Assembly: GCF_000218895.1 (NCBI RefSeq)
Contig: NC_015703.1
Coordinates: forward strand, 5,035,001 to 5,099,000
Direction of reading: 5' to 3'
DNA from: Runella slithyformis DSM 19594
GTDB lineage: Bacteria > Bacteroidota > Bacteroidia > Cytophagales > Spirosomataceae
Length of the DNA: 64,000 bases
Shown here piece after piece: positions 16,222-26,800 of the stretch. How positions within the stretch are numbered: position 1 is the first letter of the stretch; the number at the start of each line of letters is the position of its first letter. The position numbers were made by a program, and so were the translations under genes. A model generated the notes under the pieces. The model was given only the letters and a program-made list of their open reading frames with translations. It searched no databases and was not told the origin of the DNA.

Positions 16222-17380
16222 TGGCTTTGTTGCATAGATGCTGAAAGATAAATCATTAGTATGAAAAAGCACCGGAATGGCGAACTTTGTGATTGCCAAA
16301 CCAACAAAATTGCCACCTGACCGGACTGTCAGGGCTAATCCGGTGCTATGCCAAAAATACACTTTTTTACCCAAGCCGAAAATTTACCGCCCAAGGCACA
16401 AAGAAATCCACCAATCCCCAAAGAAAAATACCGGTTAACCAACTGGCCTGAATATAATAAGGCATTGATTAACAGAGGCTTTGTCACCCTTTGGCTGAAT
16501 GAAAAGACGTTGACTCAATGGTACTATCAAGGACCTCGTACTCGCGGCGGGCTATTGCGCTATTCAGATCAATGTATCCAAGCAGCCTTGGCTCTTAAAG
16601 CGGCCTTCCGGCTGGCCTTTCGACAAACACAAGGGTTGATTCAGAGTTTATTAGCGATTATGAAGATTGACATTCAAGTACCCAGCTACAGTCAGCTTTG
16701 TAGGCGACAGGCTCACCTACAGGCCTTCCATACCCCTCAAAAACCTACTGATAACCAAGTCAAACCGATTCATCTGGTAGTGGATAGTACGGGATTAAAA
16801 GTCTATGGCGAGGGTGAGTGGAAGGTACGCAAGCATGGAGCTGATCAACGGCGTACCTGGCGTAAACTGCATTTAGTAGCCGATGAAGCTACTAATACCA
16901 TCCACGCTGTTGAGTTGACAACTCATTCCATCAGTGATGCTGAGATGATTAAGCCCTTACTGGCTGATATTGAATGGCCTATCGCTAAACTAAGGGCAGA
17001 TGGAGCTTATGACCAAGTCAAAGTTTTTGACGAGTTAGAAAAGCACTGGATTCAGCCTGTGATACCGCCCCGATCCAACGCAGTCATCTGGACCAGTGAA
17101 AACGGAAATGATTTAATACACCCTCGTAATGAGGCCGTTCGTCAGATTCGTTTGGTGGGTATAGCAGCATGGAAACAGCAAATTGGCTACCATCGCCGGA
17201 GCAAAGCCGAGACGGCTATGTTTCGTTGGAAGATGATTTTCGGTGAACGGTTGTCGGCTCGATTGGTAACTAATCAACAGACCGAAGCCCAAATCAAAGC
17301 CACTTGCTTAAACCGATTCACCAGATTGGGTATGCCTAAGACAGTCAAACGGTTGCCAACATAACTATGCAACAAAGCCA
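16222..17380 (+). mobile_element. IS5-family insertion sequence, IS903 group
   Basis: Terminal inverted repeats TGGCTTTGTTGCATAG (16222-16237) and its exact complement (17365-17380) enclose one transposase gene. The GGCTTTGTTG terminus and the transposase sequence match the IS903 group. An internal inverted repeat, GCACCGGA (16269-16276) with TCCGGTGC (16339-16346), lies ahead of the transposase start and may limit readthrough. The flanks share only ACT (16219-16221 and 17381-17383), not the 9-bp duplication usual for this group, which suggests a later deletion or rearrangement at one end. Confidence 0.9.
16348..17364 (+). CDS. IS5 family (IS903 group) transposase
   Basis: 338 residues and apparently full length. 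N-terminal block LTNWPEYNKALINRGFVTLW is typical of the group. The DDE catalytic residues can be placed as Asp in HLVVDSTGLKV, Asp in LRADGAYDQV and Glu in RRSKAETAMFRWK, with the YHRRSKAE box intact. It should catalyse cut-and-paste movement of the element. No frameshift or stop is seen, so the element may still be active. Confidence 0.95.
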   Translation: MPKIHFFTQAENLPPKAQRNPPIPKEKYRLTNWPEYNKALINRGFVTLWLNEKTLTQWYYQGPRTRGGLLRYSDQCIQAALALKAAFRLAFRQTQGLIQSLLAIMKIDIQVPSYSQLCRRQAHLQAFHTPQKPTDNQVKPIHLVVDSTGLKVYGEGEWKVRKHGADQRRTWRKLHLVADEATNTIHAVELTTHSISDAEMIKPLLADIEWPIAKLRADGAYDQVKVFDELEKHWIQPVIPPRSNAVIWTSENGNDLIHPRNEAVRQIRLVGIAAWKQQIGYHRRSKAETAMFRWKMIFGERLSARLVTNQQTEAQIKATCLNRFTRLGMPKTVKRLPT

Positions 17381-17477
17381 ACTGCAATTGGAAAATCAGT
17401 TGCTTAAAGCAAAATTGGAAAAAGCAGCATTGGAAGTTAGCTATTATCGTGAAAAATCCCTGCTGCCGAAGCAGTAG
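17379..17477 (+). pseudogene. 3' fragment of an unidentified gene next to the IS
   Basis: A plus-strand frame runs out of the IS terminal repeat and ends at TAG 17475-17477. It encodes a charged helix (QLQLENQLLKAKLEKAALEV, then SYYREKSLLPKQ) with a coiled-coil look. It has no start of its own, and its stop lies inside a terminator hairpin. It is probably the tail of a gene truncated when the IS-adjacent rearrangement happened. I do not recognise the family. Confidence 0.4.
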
Positions 17478-17485
17478 GGATTTTT
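17452..17485 (+). terminator. Bidirectional terminator between the IS-adjacent fragment and the PBP gene
   Basis: Arms AAAAATCCCTGCT (17452-17464) and AGCAGTAGGGATTTTT (17470-17485) pair with one bulged T and end in a T-run on each strand. It serves the truncated plus-strand fragment and the minus-strand penicillin-binding protein gene that ends at 17503. Confidence 0.75.
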
Positions 17486-17502
17486 AATTGATGGTCATTT
17501 TT

Positions 17503-20103
17503 CTACCTCGAATTGGTCGTATCTACCGGCACGTCAGGAATCTCAACGTCGGGGTCGATGGATGGGGGCAGCATAAAGAGCGAGTCGGAATAGGCGTTGG
17601 TAGAATCGGATTCCTGCTCAATAGGCGAGGAAGGTGCGCAACCTTTATAACTCTTAATGATGGTGATCGTGGGTTTAGGGAAGGGCCCGCGCCGATAACC
17701 GATGCTCGGGTCGTCGTACACTTTTTCCAGAAAACGTCCGACCAACGGCAGTGCGGTTTTGGCCCCTTCCCCCAGGTTGGTACTGCGGAAGTGGATACTG
17801 CGGTCGTCGCCGCCAACCCAACCGCCCACTACCAGGTCTTTAGTCACGCCCATGAACCAACCGTCGGAGTTATTGGAGGTAGTACCCGTTTTGCCGCCGA
17901 TCTCAAAGCCGTTTTTGAACAGGCTGCCGAATGTCCACATGTTTTGCGAAGTACCGCCGGGCTCTTCGATGCCCCCTTTGAGCATATGTACCATCAAAAA
18001 GGCGGACTCTTCGCTGATGACCTGCTTGCTTTGCGGAGCAAATTCTTCGATGACGCTTCCGTTGGCGTCTTCAATTCGTGCGACCACTACGGGATCGGTA
18101 TGACGGCCGCCGTTGGGAAATACGGCATAAGCGGCAACCATGTCAAATAATGACACGTCAAAAGGGCCTAAACCAATGGAAGGAACGGCTTTCAGAGTAG
18201 TGGTAATGCCCAATTTACGGGCATAATTAACCACCGATTGCGCTCCAATTCGATTGGTTAAATGTGCCGTAACGGAGTTGATGGAGCGTGCCAGGGCCCG
18301 GCGCAGGGTCAGCTCCTGATAGGTAAAGCCACCGGTAGAGTTTTTGGGACGCCAGATACGGGTTGTATCGCGGCCCCTTACCTTTTCCCGTACTTCAATT
18401 TGGAAAGGCTCATCGACCATTTTGTCGCAGGGGCTTAAATTGAAGGCCGAGCTGTCGATGGCAGCGCAGTAGACAAAGGGTTTGAAGGTAGAACCCGGCT
18501 GACGTTTTCCCTGTTGTACGGCGTCGTATTTAAAGAATTTATAGTTCAAACCGCCCACCCATGCTTTGACCTGACCCGTATAAGGGTCCATGGCCATCAT
18601 GCCGGCGCGTAAAATGCGTTTGTAATAATTGAGTGAATCGATCGAACTCATGACCACCTGTTTCTCCCGACCCGTTTTCCAGTCGTAAATGGTCATGGTA
18701 TCTTTTTTGTACATGTAATATCGGATGGAGTCCTGACGAATGGCGGAATCCAGACGGGCAAATTTCCGCGACAGTGATTTATAGCGGTCGGTACGTTTGG
18801 CCACATCGTCCAGAAAATTCGGAATTTCCTTCCCCTGCTCGTCGCACCACGGGTTTTGATTCAACCAGTGACTTTCAAAGGTTTGCTGCAGCATCCGCAT
18901 CCGCTCGGTAACGGCCGCTACGGCGTGTTTCTGCATCCGGGAATCAATGGTGGTGCGGATTTTCAGGCCGTCCGTATAAGGATCATAGTCATTTTCTTCG
19001 CCCCATTTTTTGATAAAATCTTCCACACTGCCGTTGAAATATTGATAAATGGCGTATTCGTCGTCTTCCTCGTTAAAACGCTCGGGAGTAAGGTGGAGGT
19101 CAATGGGGAGTTGGCTGATGGAATCGACCTCGCTCTGTTTTAAATAGTTGTATTTGACCATTTGCGACAGCACTGTATTACGGCGCGTGAGCGATTTGTC
19201 GTAATTTTTGGTCGGGTTATAGGTATTGGTCGCTTTCTGCAACCCCACCAGTACCGCCGCTTCCTGTACATTGAGCTGATAAGGTGATTTGTTGAAATAA
19301 TACCGTGCCGCCGTCTTGATGCCGTAGGTATTGTTGGCATAATCAACGGTATTGAAGTACATGGTCAGGATTTCTTCTTTCGAAAAATTTCGTTCCAGGC
19401 GAATAGCCGTCAGCCATTCTTTGGTTTTATAGACGATCGTCCGCACCAGCGGGATGTATCCGAGCAAACCTCTGGCGGAGCGCTTACGGGTTTTGAACAG
19501 CTTTTTTGCCAACTGTTGCGTAATGGTGCTGCCGCCGCCGCGTTCGCCTCCTTTTAAGATTCCAACCGCCACGCCCATCAATGCGCGGGAGTCAATGCCT
19601 GAGTGCTCATAGAAACGGGCATCTTCGGTCGCAATGAGGGCTTTGACCAGATTGGGTGAAAGACTGTCGTAGTCAATAGGGGTACGGTTTTCGGTGTAAA
19701 ATTTGCCGATCAGTTGGCCATCGGCCGAATAGATCTCCGACGCTTGGGCTACTTTGGGGTTTTGCAGGTCTTCTACGCTGGGCATACTGCCGCACAACCA
19801 CAGAAAGTTGGTTTCAACGCAAAAAATGTAAAAAGCAAAGCCTAACGTTCCATAGATAAAGGTTTTCCAGAGAACGATTACCGGACGGTAATAGGGCGAA
19901 TTGACATCCACCCGGCTATGGAATTTTCTTTTTAAGGAAGTGCGGTACGCAAGGAAAGTGGTGCTCCAGTGTTCAAGTCGCTCTTTACCAACTATTTTAC
20001 CCAGTAAATTGTAAAATAATGTAAATAGAAGGCTAAAAGCTTTTTTGAAAGGAGCGATGAGTTTTTGCCAAATCACGTTCAGTTTCTCCAAAAATTCACG
20101 CAT
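17503..20103 (-). CDS. mrcA: Class A penicillin-binding protein 1A (transglycosylase/transpeptidase)
   Basis: 866 residues. A cytosolic N-terminal tail of about 80 residues leads into one transmembrane helix (TFIYGTLGFAFYIFCVETNF). The GT51 domain shows ATEDARFYEHSGID with the catalytic Glu and GGSTITQQLAKKLF. The transpeptidase domain has the SxxK box in PGSTFKPFVY, SxN in ARSINSV and KTG in GGKTGTTSNNSDGW. It polymerises and cross-links peptidoglycan at the cytoplasmic membrane. A low-complexity acidic C-terminus (DPDVEIPDVPVDTT) follows. The unusually long N-terminal extension before the membrane helix is the only odd feature. The symbol could equally be ponA. Confidence 0.93.
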   Translation of the reverse strand: MREFLEKLNVIWQKLIAPFKKAFSLLFTLFYNLLGKIVGKERLEHWSTTFLAYRTSLKRKFHSRVDVNSPYYRPVIVLWKTFIYGTLGFAFYIFCVETNFLWLCGSMPSVEDLQNPKVAQASEIYSADGQLIGKFYTENRTPIDYDSLSPNLVKALIATEDARFYEHSGIDSRALMGVAVGILKGGERGGGSTITQQLAKKLFKTRKRSARGLLGYIPLVRTIVYKTKEWLTAIRLERNFSKEEILTMYFNTVDYANNTYGIKTAARYYFNKSPYQLNVQEAAVLVGLQKATNTYNPTKNYDKSLTRRNTVLSQMVKYNYLKQSEVDSISQLPIDLHLTPERFNEEDDEYAIYQYFNGSVEDFIKKWGEENDYDPYTDGLKIRTTIDSRMQKHAVAAVTERMRMLQQTFESHWLNQNPWCDEQGKEIPNFLDDVAKRTDRYKSLSRKFARLDSAIRQDSIRYYMYKKDTMTIYDWKTGREKQVVMSSIDSLNYYKRILRAGMMAMDPYTGQVKAWVGGLNYKFFKYDAVQQGKRQPGSTFKPFVYCAAIDSSAFNLSPCDKMVDEPFQIEVREKVRGRDTTRIWRPKNSTGGFTYQELTLRRALARSINSVTAHLTNRIGAQSVVNYARKLGITTTLKAVPSIGLGPFDVSLFDMVAAYAVFPNGGRHTDPVVVARIEDANGSVIEEFAPQSKQVISEESAFLMVHMLKGGIEEPGGTSQNMWTFGSLFKNGFEIGGKTGTTSNNSDGWFMGVTKDLVVGGWVGGDDRSIHFRSTNLGEGAKTALPLVGRFLEKVYDDPSIGYRRGPFPKPTITIIKSYKGCAPSSPIEQESDSTNAYSDSLFMLPPSIDPDVEIPDVPVDTTNSR

Positions 20104-20180
20104 ATAATGAATGCCTAATGGGTTTGAGCATCAAAGATAGCTTTTTTGGCAGATACGAAAAAACGAAGTGATTTTCCGAG

Positions 20181-20322
20181 TGGTCAGTAAGTGGTCATGG
20201 GGTGGTCAATTATGGTCATGGATTGTCGAGAAATAGCAGGCAGTAATATTTCTGACACCTCTTGACCGGCCATGACTATTTTCTGACAACCCCTGACTAT
20301 CTCATGGCTAACCATGACCGGC
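20181..20322. repeat. Intergenic cluster of TGGTCA / TGACC repeats
   Basis: The 218-base gap upstream of the PBP gene contains TGGTCA or GTCATGG four times on the left side and its complement (CCATGAC, TTGACC, CTGAC) six or so times on the right, giving an imperfect large palindrome centred near 20240. It ends right at the stop of the transglutaminase gene. Similar low-complexity motifs occur upstream of the STAS gene (44640-44730) and purL (54420-54480). Confidence 0.55.
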
Positions 20323-21200
20323 TAGACCAGCTCCAGCGGAACCAAATTGACGGCTACCGATAAGGTATGTTTGCCCGAACTGAAAATAATTCCTTTCAGG
20401 GGGGCAATGTCGCCATAATCGCGGCCGTAGGCAATGATGATGTGACGTTCCTGCGGAATCATATCGTTGGTGGGGTCAAATTCACACCAGCCCATATTGG
20501 GAATATACACTGATAACCACGCGTGGGACGCATCCGAGCCCTGTAATTTTTTCGTTCCGGGCGGCGGCAGGGTTTCGATATAACCGCTGACATACCGGGC
20601 CGGAAATCCCAAACTCCTCAGACTCGCAATGGCTAGGTGGGAGAAATCCTGACACACGCCTTTACGTTCTTTCAGAACGGTTTTGAGGGGAGTATGTACG
20701 TTGGTATAGTTGGAAACAAAGGTAAATTCCGAGTAAATTTTGTGGCACAAACTGCGTACGCATTCGTACAGGGGCAGTGTATCGGAAAAACAACCCTGCG
20801 CAAAATGACGGATCTCGTCATCCCACGAAATAAACGGACTGGGCAACAGGTATTGCAACAGTTCCGCTTTCAGTAAATGGGTACTCCAAATGTAATTGCG
20901 GGCATCGCGACACTGCATCGAAAGGCTCTCCGGCGGAATGATCTTGGGGAAACTTTCGACGGTACTTTCGGTCACCACTTCCAGTTCTTTATGCGACACA
21001 TCAATGGAAAAATAATGGAGTGTATTGCCGAAAAAGTCCGTTCGGGGGACGATTTCGACGGGGGTAGGCGTAATGTGAAGGGCAAACGAGTGGCACAATT
21101 GCCCCTTCATGGTTTGGGGTTTCAGGCAGACCAGGCTGTGATAGGTGCTTACCGGAACCGCATATTTATACTTAGTTCGATGTGTCAGCTTATACTTCAT
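20322..21200 (-). CDS. Transglutaminase-like protein (third gene of the ATP-grasp/alpha-E operon)
   Basis: 292 residues. N-terminal bacterial transglutaminase-like beta domain (KYKLTHRTKYKYAVPVSTYH), then the Cys-His-Asp core: Cys in RKGVCQDFSHLAI, His in SDASHAWLSVY, Asp in CEFDPTNDMI. No signal peptide is seen, so it is cytosolic. Its start overlaps the end of the upstream gene by 11 bases, showing translational coupling. These proteins accompany circularly permuted ATP-grasp and alpha-E proteins in many bacteria and are predicted to make or cleave amide bonds in a peptide product; the product is unknown. Confidence 0.88.
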   Translation of the reverse strand: MKYKLTHRTKYKYAVPVSTYHSLVCLKPQTMKGQLCHSFALHITPTPVEIVPRTDFFGNTLHYFSIDVSHKELEVVTESTVESFPKIIPPESLSMQCRDARNYIWSTHLLKAELLQYLLPSPFISWDDEIRHFAQGCFSDTLPLYECVRSLCHKIYSEFTFVSNYTNVHTPLKTVLKERKGVCQDFSHLAIASLRSLGFPARYVSGYIETLPPPGTKKLQGSDASHAWLSVYIPNMGWCEFDPTNDMIPQERHIIIAYGRDYGDIAPLKGIIFSSGKHTLSVAVNLVPLELV

Positions 21201-23757
21201 GGGTATCGTTGTTGTCGGTTCCCTCTAATAAAACGTTTTGAATGACGGTGTGCATGAAATACAGATTTGTCAGGCTGAGTGTTACCGACGATATGAGTTC
21301 AGTAACGTCGGTCAATAGACGGTCAAGATTTTCCCGAAATTGGCTGTTGGGCCGGCAGGCGCTGAGTTTGGAAATATCGGCCAGTTTGATCTTCACAGAG
21401 GCTTCCAAAACGGCTTTTTCAGCTTGGTTCAACCGGTCGAACTGTGCATTTTTAGGCAGTTGACAAAGACATTCCGACAGCATATCCAATTGATACACCA
21501 GCGAATAGGGAAGTGTTTTGTCGAGCAGCACCATGTCGAGCGTGGCTTCCAGGTTAAAACTCGTTTTGTAGATTCGGCGGTAATGAACCAGTAAATGTTG
21601 GTTGGTCAATAATGCTTCAATGAGTTCGCTCTCAATATGTTCGTCGGTTTTAAAGCTGAAAAACGACCGAATGATGCTGATCCGGGAAAGTACTCGCTCG
21701 ACCAGTTTTCCTGCTTCCAGTAAAAAATAGCCGCTGTCGCGGGGCATGGATTCGGAGATGATGCCGTAAAAGCTGAAAAGGCGAATGTGCAGTTTGTCCA
21801 GTACTTTCTGAAAACCGTTGGGATTGTGTATATCGGCCTTTAAGATTTTCTTTTGACTGTTTTCGATCAGGTTAATAATGCGTCGCGTGTCACCGCTCCA
21901 TTTGTCGCTGACGCTGATGACGCAATGCAGAAAGGAACCTAAATGAGACGCTACCGAACCTGCTTTTTGGGCGTTATGGATCAGGTCAATGATCTCAACG
22001 TACGGGTTTTCGCGAATCGCTTCGTTGGTTTCGTCGGTAAAGCCGGGATATGTAAAGGTCAGGTGCGTAATGGATTGCAGCAAAATATCAATGTACTCGG
22101 ATTTATACGAGCCGCGAAAGGCTACATTTTCGTTGAGGGCATTGATAACGATGGTTAAAAATTTGGTAAGGGCCATGGTTCGCTCGCTGTATCTGCCCAC
22201 CCAAAATAAATTTTCGGCGGTACGGCTGGGCAACGACGTATGGTGGATGACCGGCACCGACTTCGGAACGACCATCTTGGTATTTACCTCCGGCACCGTG
22301 TCGGAAACGATCCAGGTATCTTTGGAAATACCCCCGTATTGATTGGAAATGATATAGCGGTCTTTTTCGGCAGAGCTGCGCGTCAGACCGCCCTGCATCA
22401 CTTGGTATTCGTCGCCATCCGCTACCAAAAAAGCCCGTAATGACGCCAGTCGGGGTTCAATCTTTCCGTCGACCAGCGAAGGCGTGGTCGAAAGACTTAC
22501 TTCTTCCTGCGCTATGTACTCGTGCGGATGTTGGAGAATGGCATTTTTGAGCTCGGCAAGTTCTTCTTTGGTCAGCAACCGACCGAACACTGACCTGAAT
22601 TTTTGCTTCCGATTGGCTTTTTTGATGATCAGCCGGTGCAAGTTGGCCAAGACAAAATTGCGCTCTTTAGGCTGACCGCACCACCAGGTTGCAATGGATG
22701 GCATGATGAGCTCTTCCCCTAAAAAGTACCGGCAGGTAATGTTCATGAACGCCAGTAATGCACTGTTTTCCAGTACACTTGACCCCGGAGGATTCAGGAC
22801 CGTTACATTGCCGGAACGAATGACGTGCAGCAATCCGGGAACGCCCAGCCTGGAATCTTCGCGCAATTCGAGCGGGTCGCACCAATCATCATCTACGCGG
22901 CGTACAATGACATCCACGCGTTCCAATCCGTCAATGGATTTGAGCCATACGTAGCCGTTGCGCACCAATAGGTCGTCTCCCTGCGCCAGAGTATAGCCCA
23001 AAAAAGACGAAAGGTAAGCATGTTCAAAATAAGTTTCGTTGTTGGAGCCAGGCGTCAGGTAAACGATGTTAGGATTTTCCTTTCCCCGATTGGCAAACCC
23101 CGCAACCGTCTGACTGAAATGATTGAAGAACGGAGAAAGTCGATTGACAAACATCCCTTCGGTCAGCTCAGGCAGCAGCTTGCTCATGATCCGACGGTTT
23201 TCGAGGGTGTAACCCGCACCGGAAGGAACCTGCGTGCGATTGTCGACGAGCCACATGCGCCCGTCGGGGCCCCGGGCCATGTCAGCCGCGTACAGGATCA
23301 ACTGATTTTGAGAGGGAAGTTTTATGTCAAAACAAGGTCTGAAAAAACCGGTATTGTCAAAGACCAGTTCAGGGGGCAGAATATCATCTTTGACGAGTTT
23401 TTGGGGACCATAGATGTCTTTGAGCATGAGGTCCAGCACCAGCGCCCGTTGTTTCAGCCCTTTTGAAATATGATCCCATTCCTTCTGCTCAATGAGGAAA
23501 GGAATGGGATCCAACTGCCACGGGCGATTGAGCCCGTCGGAGCTGTCATAAATATTGTAGGTGACGCCGTTTTCCCGTAATCGGTTGATGATCTCCTGAT
23601 TGCGCACTTCCAACTCCTTGGTTCCCAATCGTTCGAGCGACGCAAAGAGCGTTTGCCAATGGGGCTTCACGCGGCCATCGGGGCCGATGGTTTCGTCGTA
23701 GGAATTGATCTCCTTTCGGTACGATTGAAATAAATCAGTAGAGGTGCCTGTGTGCAT
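21190..23757 (-). CDS. Circularly permuted ATP-grasp protein fused to alpha-E domain
   Basis: 855 residues. Roughly the first 490 residues match the circularly permuted type 2 ATP-grasp family (YNIYDSSDGLNRPWQLDPIP; MWLVDNRTQVPSGAGYTLEN; VTVLNPPGSSVLENSALLAF), and the remainder is an alpha-helical alpha-E domain (ENLFWVGRYSERTMALTKFL). In many bacteria these are two separate genes, so this is a fusion. ATP-grasp enzymes of this type are predicted to form peptide or amide bonds using ATP. It sits second in a three-gene operon, 49 bases after the transglutaminase-DUF2126 gene. Confidence 0.9.
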   Translation of the reverse strand: MHTGTSTDLFQSYRKEINSYDETIGPDGRVKPHWQTLFASLERLGTKELEVRNQEIINRLRENGVTYNIYDSSDGLNRPWQLDPIPFLIEQKEWDHISKGLKQRALVLDLMLKDIYGPQKLVKDDILPPELVFDNTGFFRPCFDIKLPSQNQLILYAADMARGPDGRMWLVDNRTQVPSGAGYTLENRRIMSKLLPELTEGMFVNRLSPFFNHFSQTVAGFANRGKENPNIVYLTPGSNNETYFEHAYLSSFLGYTLAQGDDLLVRNGYVWLKSIDGLERVDVIVRRVDDDWCDPLELREDSRLGVPGLLHVIRSGNVTVLNPPGSSVLENSALLAFMNITCRYFLGEELIMPSIATWWCGQPKERNFVLANLHRLIIKKANRKQKFRSVFGRLLTKEELAELKNAILQHPHEYIAQEEVSLSTTPSLVDGKIEPRLASLRAFLVADGDEYQVMQGGLTRSSAEKDRYIISNQYGGISKDTWIVSDTVPEVNTKMVVPKSVPVIHHTSLPSRTAENLFWVGRYSERTMALTKFLTIVINALNENVAFRGSYKSEYIDILLQSITHLTFTYPGFTDETNEAIRENPYVEIIDLIHNAQKAGSVASHLGSFLHCVISVSDKWSGDTRRIINLIENSQKKILKADIHNPNGFQKVLDKLHIRLFSFYGIISESMPRDSGYFLLEAGKLVERVLSRISIIRSFFSFKTDEHIESELIEALLTNQHLLVHYRRIYKTSFNLEATLDMVLLDKTLPYSLVYQLDMLSECLCQLPKNAQFDRLNQAEKAVLEASVKIKLADISKLSACRPNSQFRENLDRLLTDVTELISSVTLSLTNLYFMHTVIQNVLLEGTDNNDTHEV

Positions 23758-23806
23758 TAGGGATAGGTTACGAATACTAACAAAAACGTATTAGGGCCCT
23801 AAATTA

Positions 23807-26800
23807 CTACTTTGCGCGCCAAAACCGTCGTAAGTCCAGCGTATTTGGATATTCAGGATTGATCAGTTCGATCGGGGTGTCAATTTTCAGGTCTTTCTTA
23901 CTCTCCGCCACAAACCGCGATATGGCAGTCGTTGTCTGCTGAACGGGAGCCAGAGCTTCCTGATTTTCGTTGGAAGGCGTATGTCCAAAGCCCCAGAAAC
24001 GGCTGATCTTGCGGGATTCAGCTTCGTAGCTGTTGACCGGATACGTGTCAAAACTGCGACCACCCGGATGGGAGACAAAGTACGTACATCCTCCCAATAC
24101 GCGGTTGTTCCACGTATCGACTATGTCGAACACCAGCGGCGCGTCCACACCCACCGTAGGGTGGAGGGCAGACGGCGGGTTCCAGGCTTTGTAGCGTATG
24201 CCGGCCACAAACTCACTTTTAACGGCGGTACTGCGGAGCGGTACCCGACAGCCGTTGCAGACTAAAATATGGCGATCCTGCACAAATCCGCTTACTTTGA
24301 CCTGCAAACGCTCAAGGGAGGAATCTACAAAACGGGAGGTGCCGGAGCTCGACAGCTCTTCACCGAGCACATGCCACGGCTCAATGCCGAGACGAATTTC
24401 GAGTTGTATATTATCAACGGCGATGTTTCCGTAGTGCGGAAAACGGAATTCAAAGAAGGGGTCAAACCACGAGATATCGAATCGGTAGCCGGCCTCTTTG
24501 AGGTCGTTGACCACATCGACCATGTCCAGATAGGCAAAATGCGGCAACAGGAACCGGTCGTGCAGTTCGGTGCCCCAACGGATCAATTTCTTTTTGTAAG
24601 GTTGCTTCCAGAATTTGGCGATCAGGGCCCGCACCAACAGCGTCTGAACCAGGTTCATGTGCTTGTGTGGGGGCATGTCAAACGCCCTGAATTCCAAAAT
24701 ACCCAACCGCCCGGTCGAGGAGTCAGGAGAATACAGTTTATCAATACAGAATTCGGTGCGGTGGGTATTGCCGGTTACATCGACCAATAGGTTTCTGAAA
24801 ATCCGGTCGACCATCCAGAAGGGAACTTCGCCTTCGTCGGGAATTTGGTCAAAAGCGATCTCGGCTTCGTAGAGGCGCTCGTCGCGGCCTTCGTCGATGC
24901 GCGGTGCCTGACTGGTTGGCCCAATGAATGAACCCGCAAACAGATAACTCAATGCCGGGTGATGCTGCCAGTAAGTAATCAAACTGCGCAGCAGATCAGG
25001 TCGGCGAAGCACCGGGCTGTCAGAGGGGGTAGCGCCGCCAATGGTGACGTGGTTGCCGCCGCCCGTGCCTGTATGCCGCCCATCGACCATGAATTTGTCG
25101 GTGCCCAAACGAGCAAAAAAGGCTTCTTCGTAGAGTGCGCTGATATTGTCGACCAGTTCTCCCCACGATTTGGACGGATGAATATTGACCTCGATTACAC
25201 CCGGGTCGGGCGAAACGATCAGTTTCTGCAAACGATGATCCGACGGCGGCGTATAGCCTTCAATACGCACGGGCATCTGCAGTTTTTCGGCCGTGGCTTC
25301 AATGGAAGCCATCAGGTCCAGATAATGCTCTAAGTATTCGGTAGGAGGCAGGAAAACGTAAATGATGCCGTCGCGCTCTTCGACCGAAAGGGCCGTTTTG
25401 AACGTATCAACTTCATAAACGATTGTTTTTGCTTCTTCTTCTTTCTTTGTTTTTTGATCAGGCGTTGTATCTTTCACGGAAGAAACCGGGGCCTTGTATT
25501 GCGGAGCAATGCTGCCGTATCGTTTCTCCACCACGCTTCCGTACTCACCCAAGGGTGGTAAATCCTCAAACGGACTGCGTTCCACGGGGTCTTCACGCCG
25601 GTCTTTAGAAACTTCGGGCAGAGAATCGAGCGGCAAACGCAATCCAATGGGCGAGTTGCCGGGGATCAGGTAGCAGTGATTGCGTCTGAACTGCCACACA
25701 CAGCTTGTCCAAGCCTGCGTACGCCAATCCCATTTGATGGGTAAGACATAGCCGGCAGGATTGTTCAGTCCTTTTTCAAGTAATTTGGCCAAGGTTTGGC
25801 GTTCGACCGAATCTTTCAGGTTGACAGCCAACGGATCGATGTTGACGGGCAGTTTTCCCTCTTCCAATGCCCAGTATATGGGGTCTTCGTAGGTTGGGGT
25901 TAGGTTATTAGGGCTAATACCTAAGTATTTGGTCAGTTCGGCGGCGAATAATTCCGCGTCTCTAAACGTGAATTTCGGCCCGTCTTCTTTGGCGACCAGC
26001 GCGTCGTTTTTCCACAGCGTTTGGCCGTCTTTGCGCCAGTAAAGCGCATATTGCCAACGGGGAAACAATTCTCCCGGGTACCATTTCCCCTGTCCGAAAT
26101 GAAGCAAACCGCCATGGGCAAACCGGTTCTTGAGCCGTAACGCCAAATCGTAGGCCAATTTACGCTTCAGCGGTCCGTCGGCGGTGGAATTCCATTCGGG
26201 CGATTCAAAATCATCGATCGAAACGAAGGTCGGTTCTCCGCCCATCGTAAGCCGCACGTCGCCTTCCTGCAAGTCTTTCTCCACATCAAAGCCCACCTGC
26301 ATGATGTTTTCCCACTGTTCTTCGGTATAGGGCTTGGTTACCCGAGGGTCTTCGTGGATGCGGTATACTTTATTGTCAAATTCAAAGGTCACGTTGCAAA
26401 CGTCGGTCGCACCCGTGACGGGGGCCGCGCTGGCATAATCCGGTGTACAACACAGTGGAATGTGCCCCTCACTCGCAAAAAGCCCCGAGGTAGGGTCGAG
26501 TCCGATCCACCCGGCACCCGGCACATAGGCTTCCGCCCAGGCGTGCAGATCGGTGAAATCTTCTTCCGGGCCCGAAGGTCCGTCGAGTGATTTTACGTCG
26601 GAGGTCAATTGCACCAAATAGCCCGACACGAAGCGGGACGCAATGCCAAGATGCCTCAGGATTTGTACCAGCAACCAGGCGGAATCCCGGCACGAGCCGC
26701 TCAGACTCGTAAGGGTTTGCTCGCAGGTTTGCACTCCGGGTTCCATGCGTACATTGTAGAACAGGTCCCTGAAAAGCTTTTGGTTGAGGTAGACCAAATA

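Noticed and set aside
16214-17388. 9-bp target site duplication of the IS
   Set aside because: The nine bases on either side of the terminal repeats do not match; only ACT is shared, which can occur by chance.
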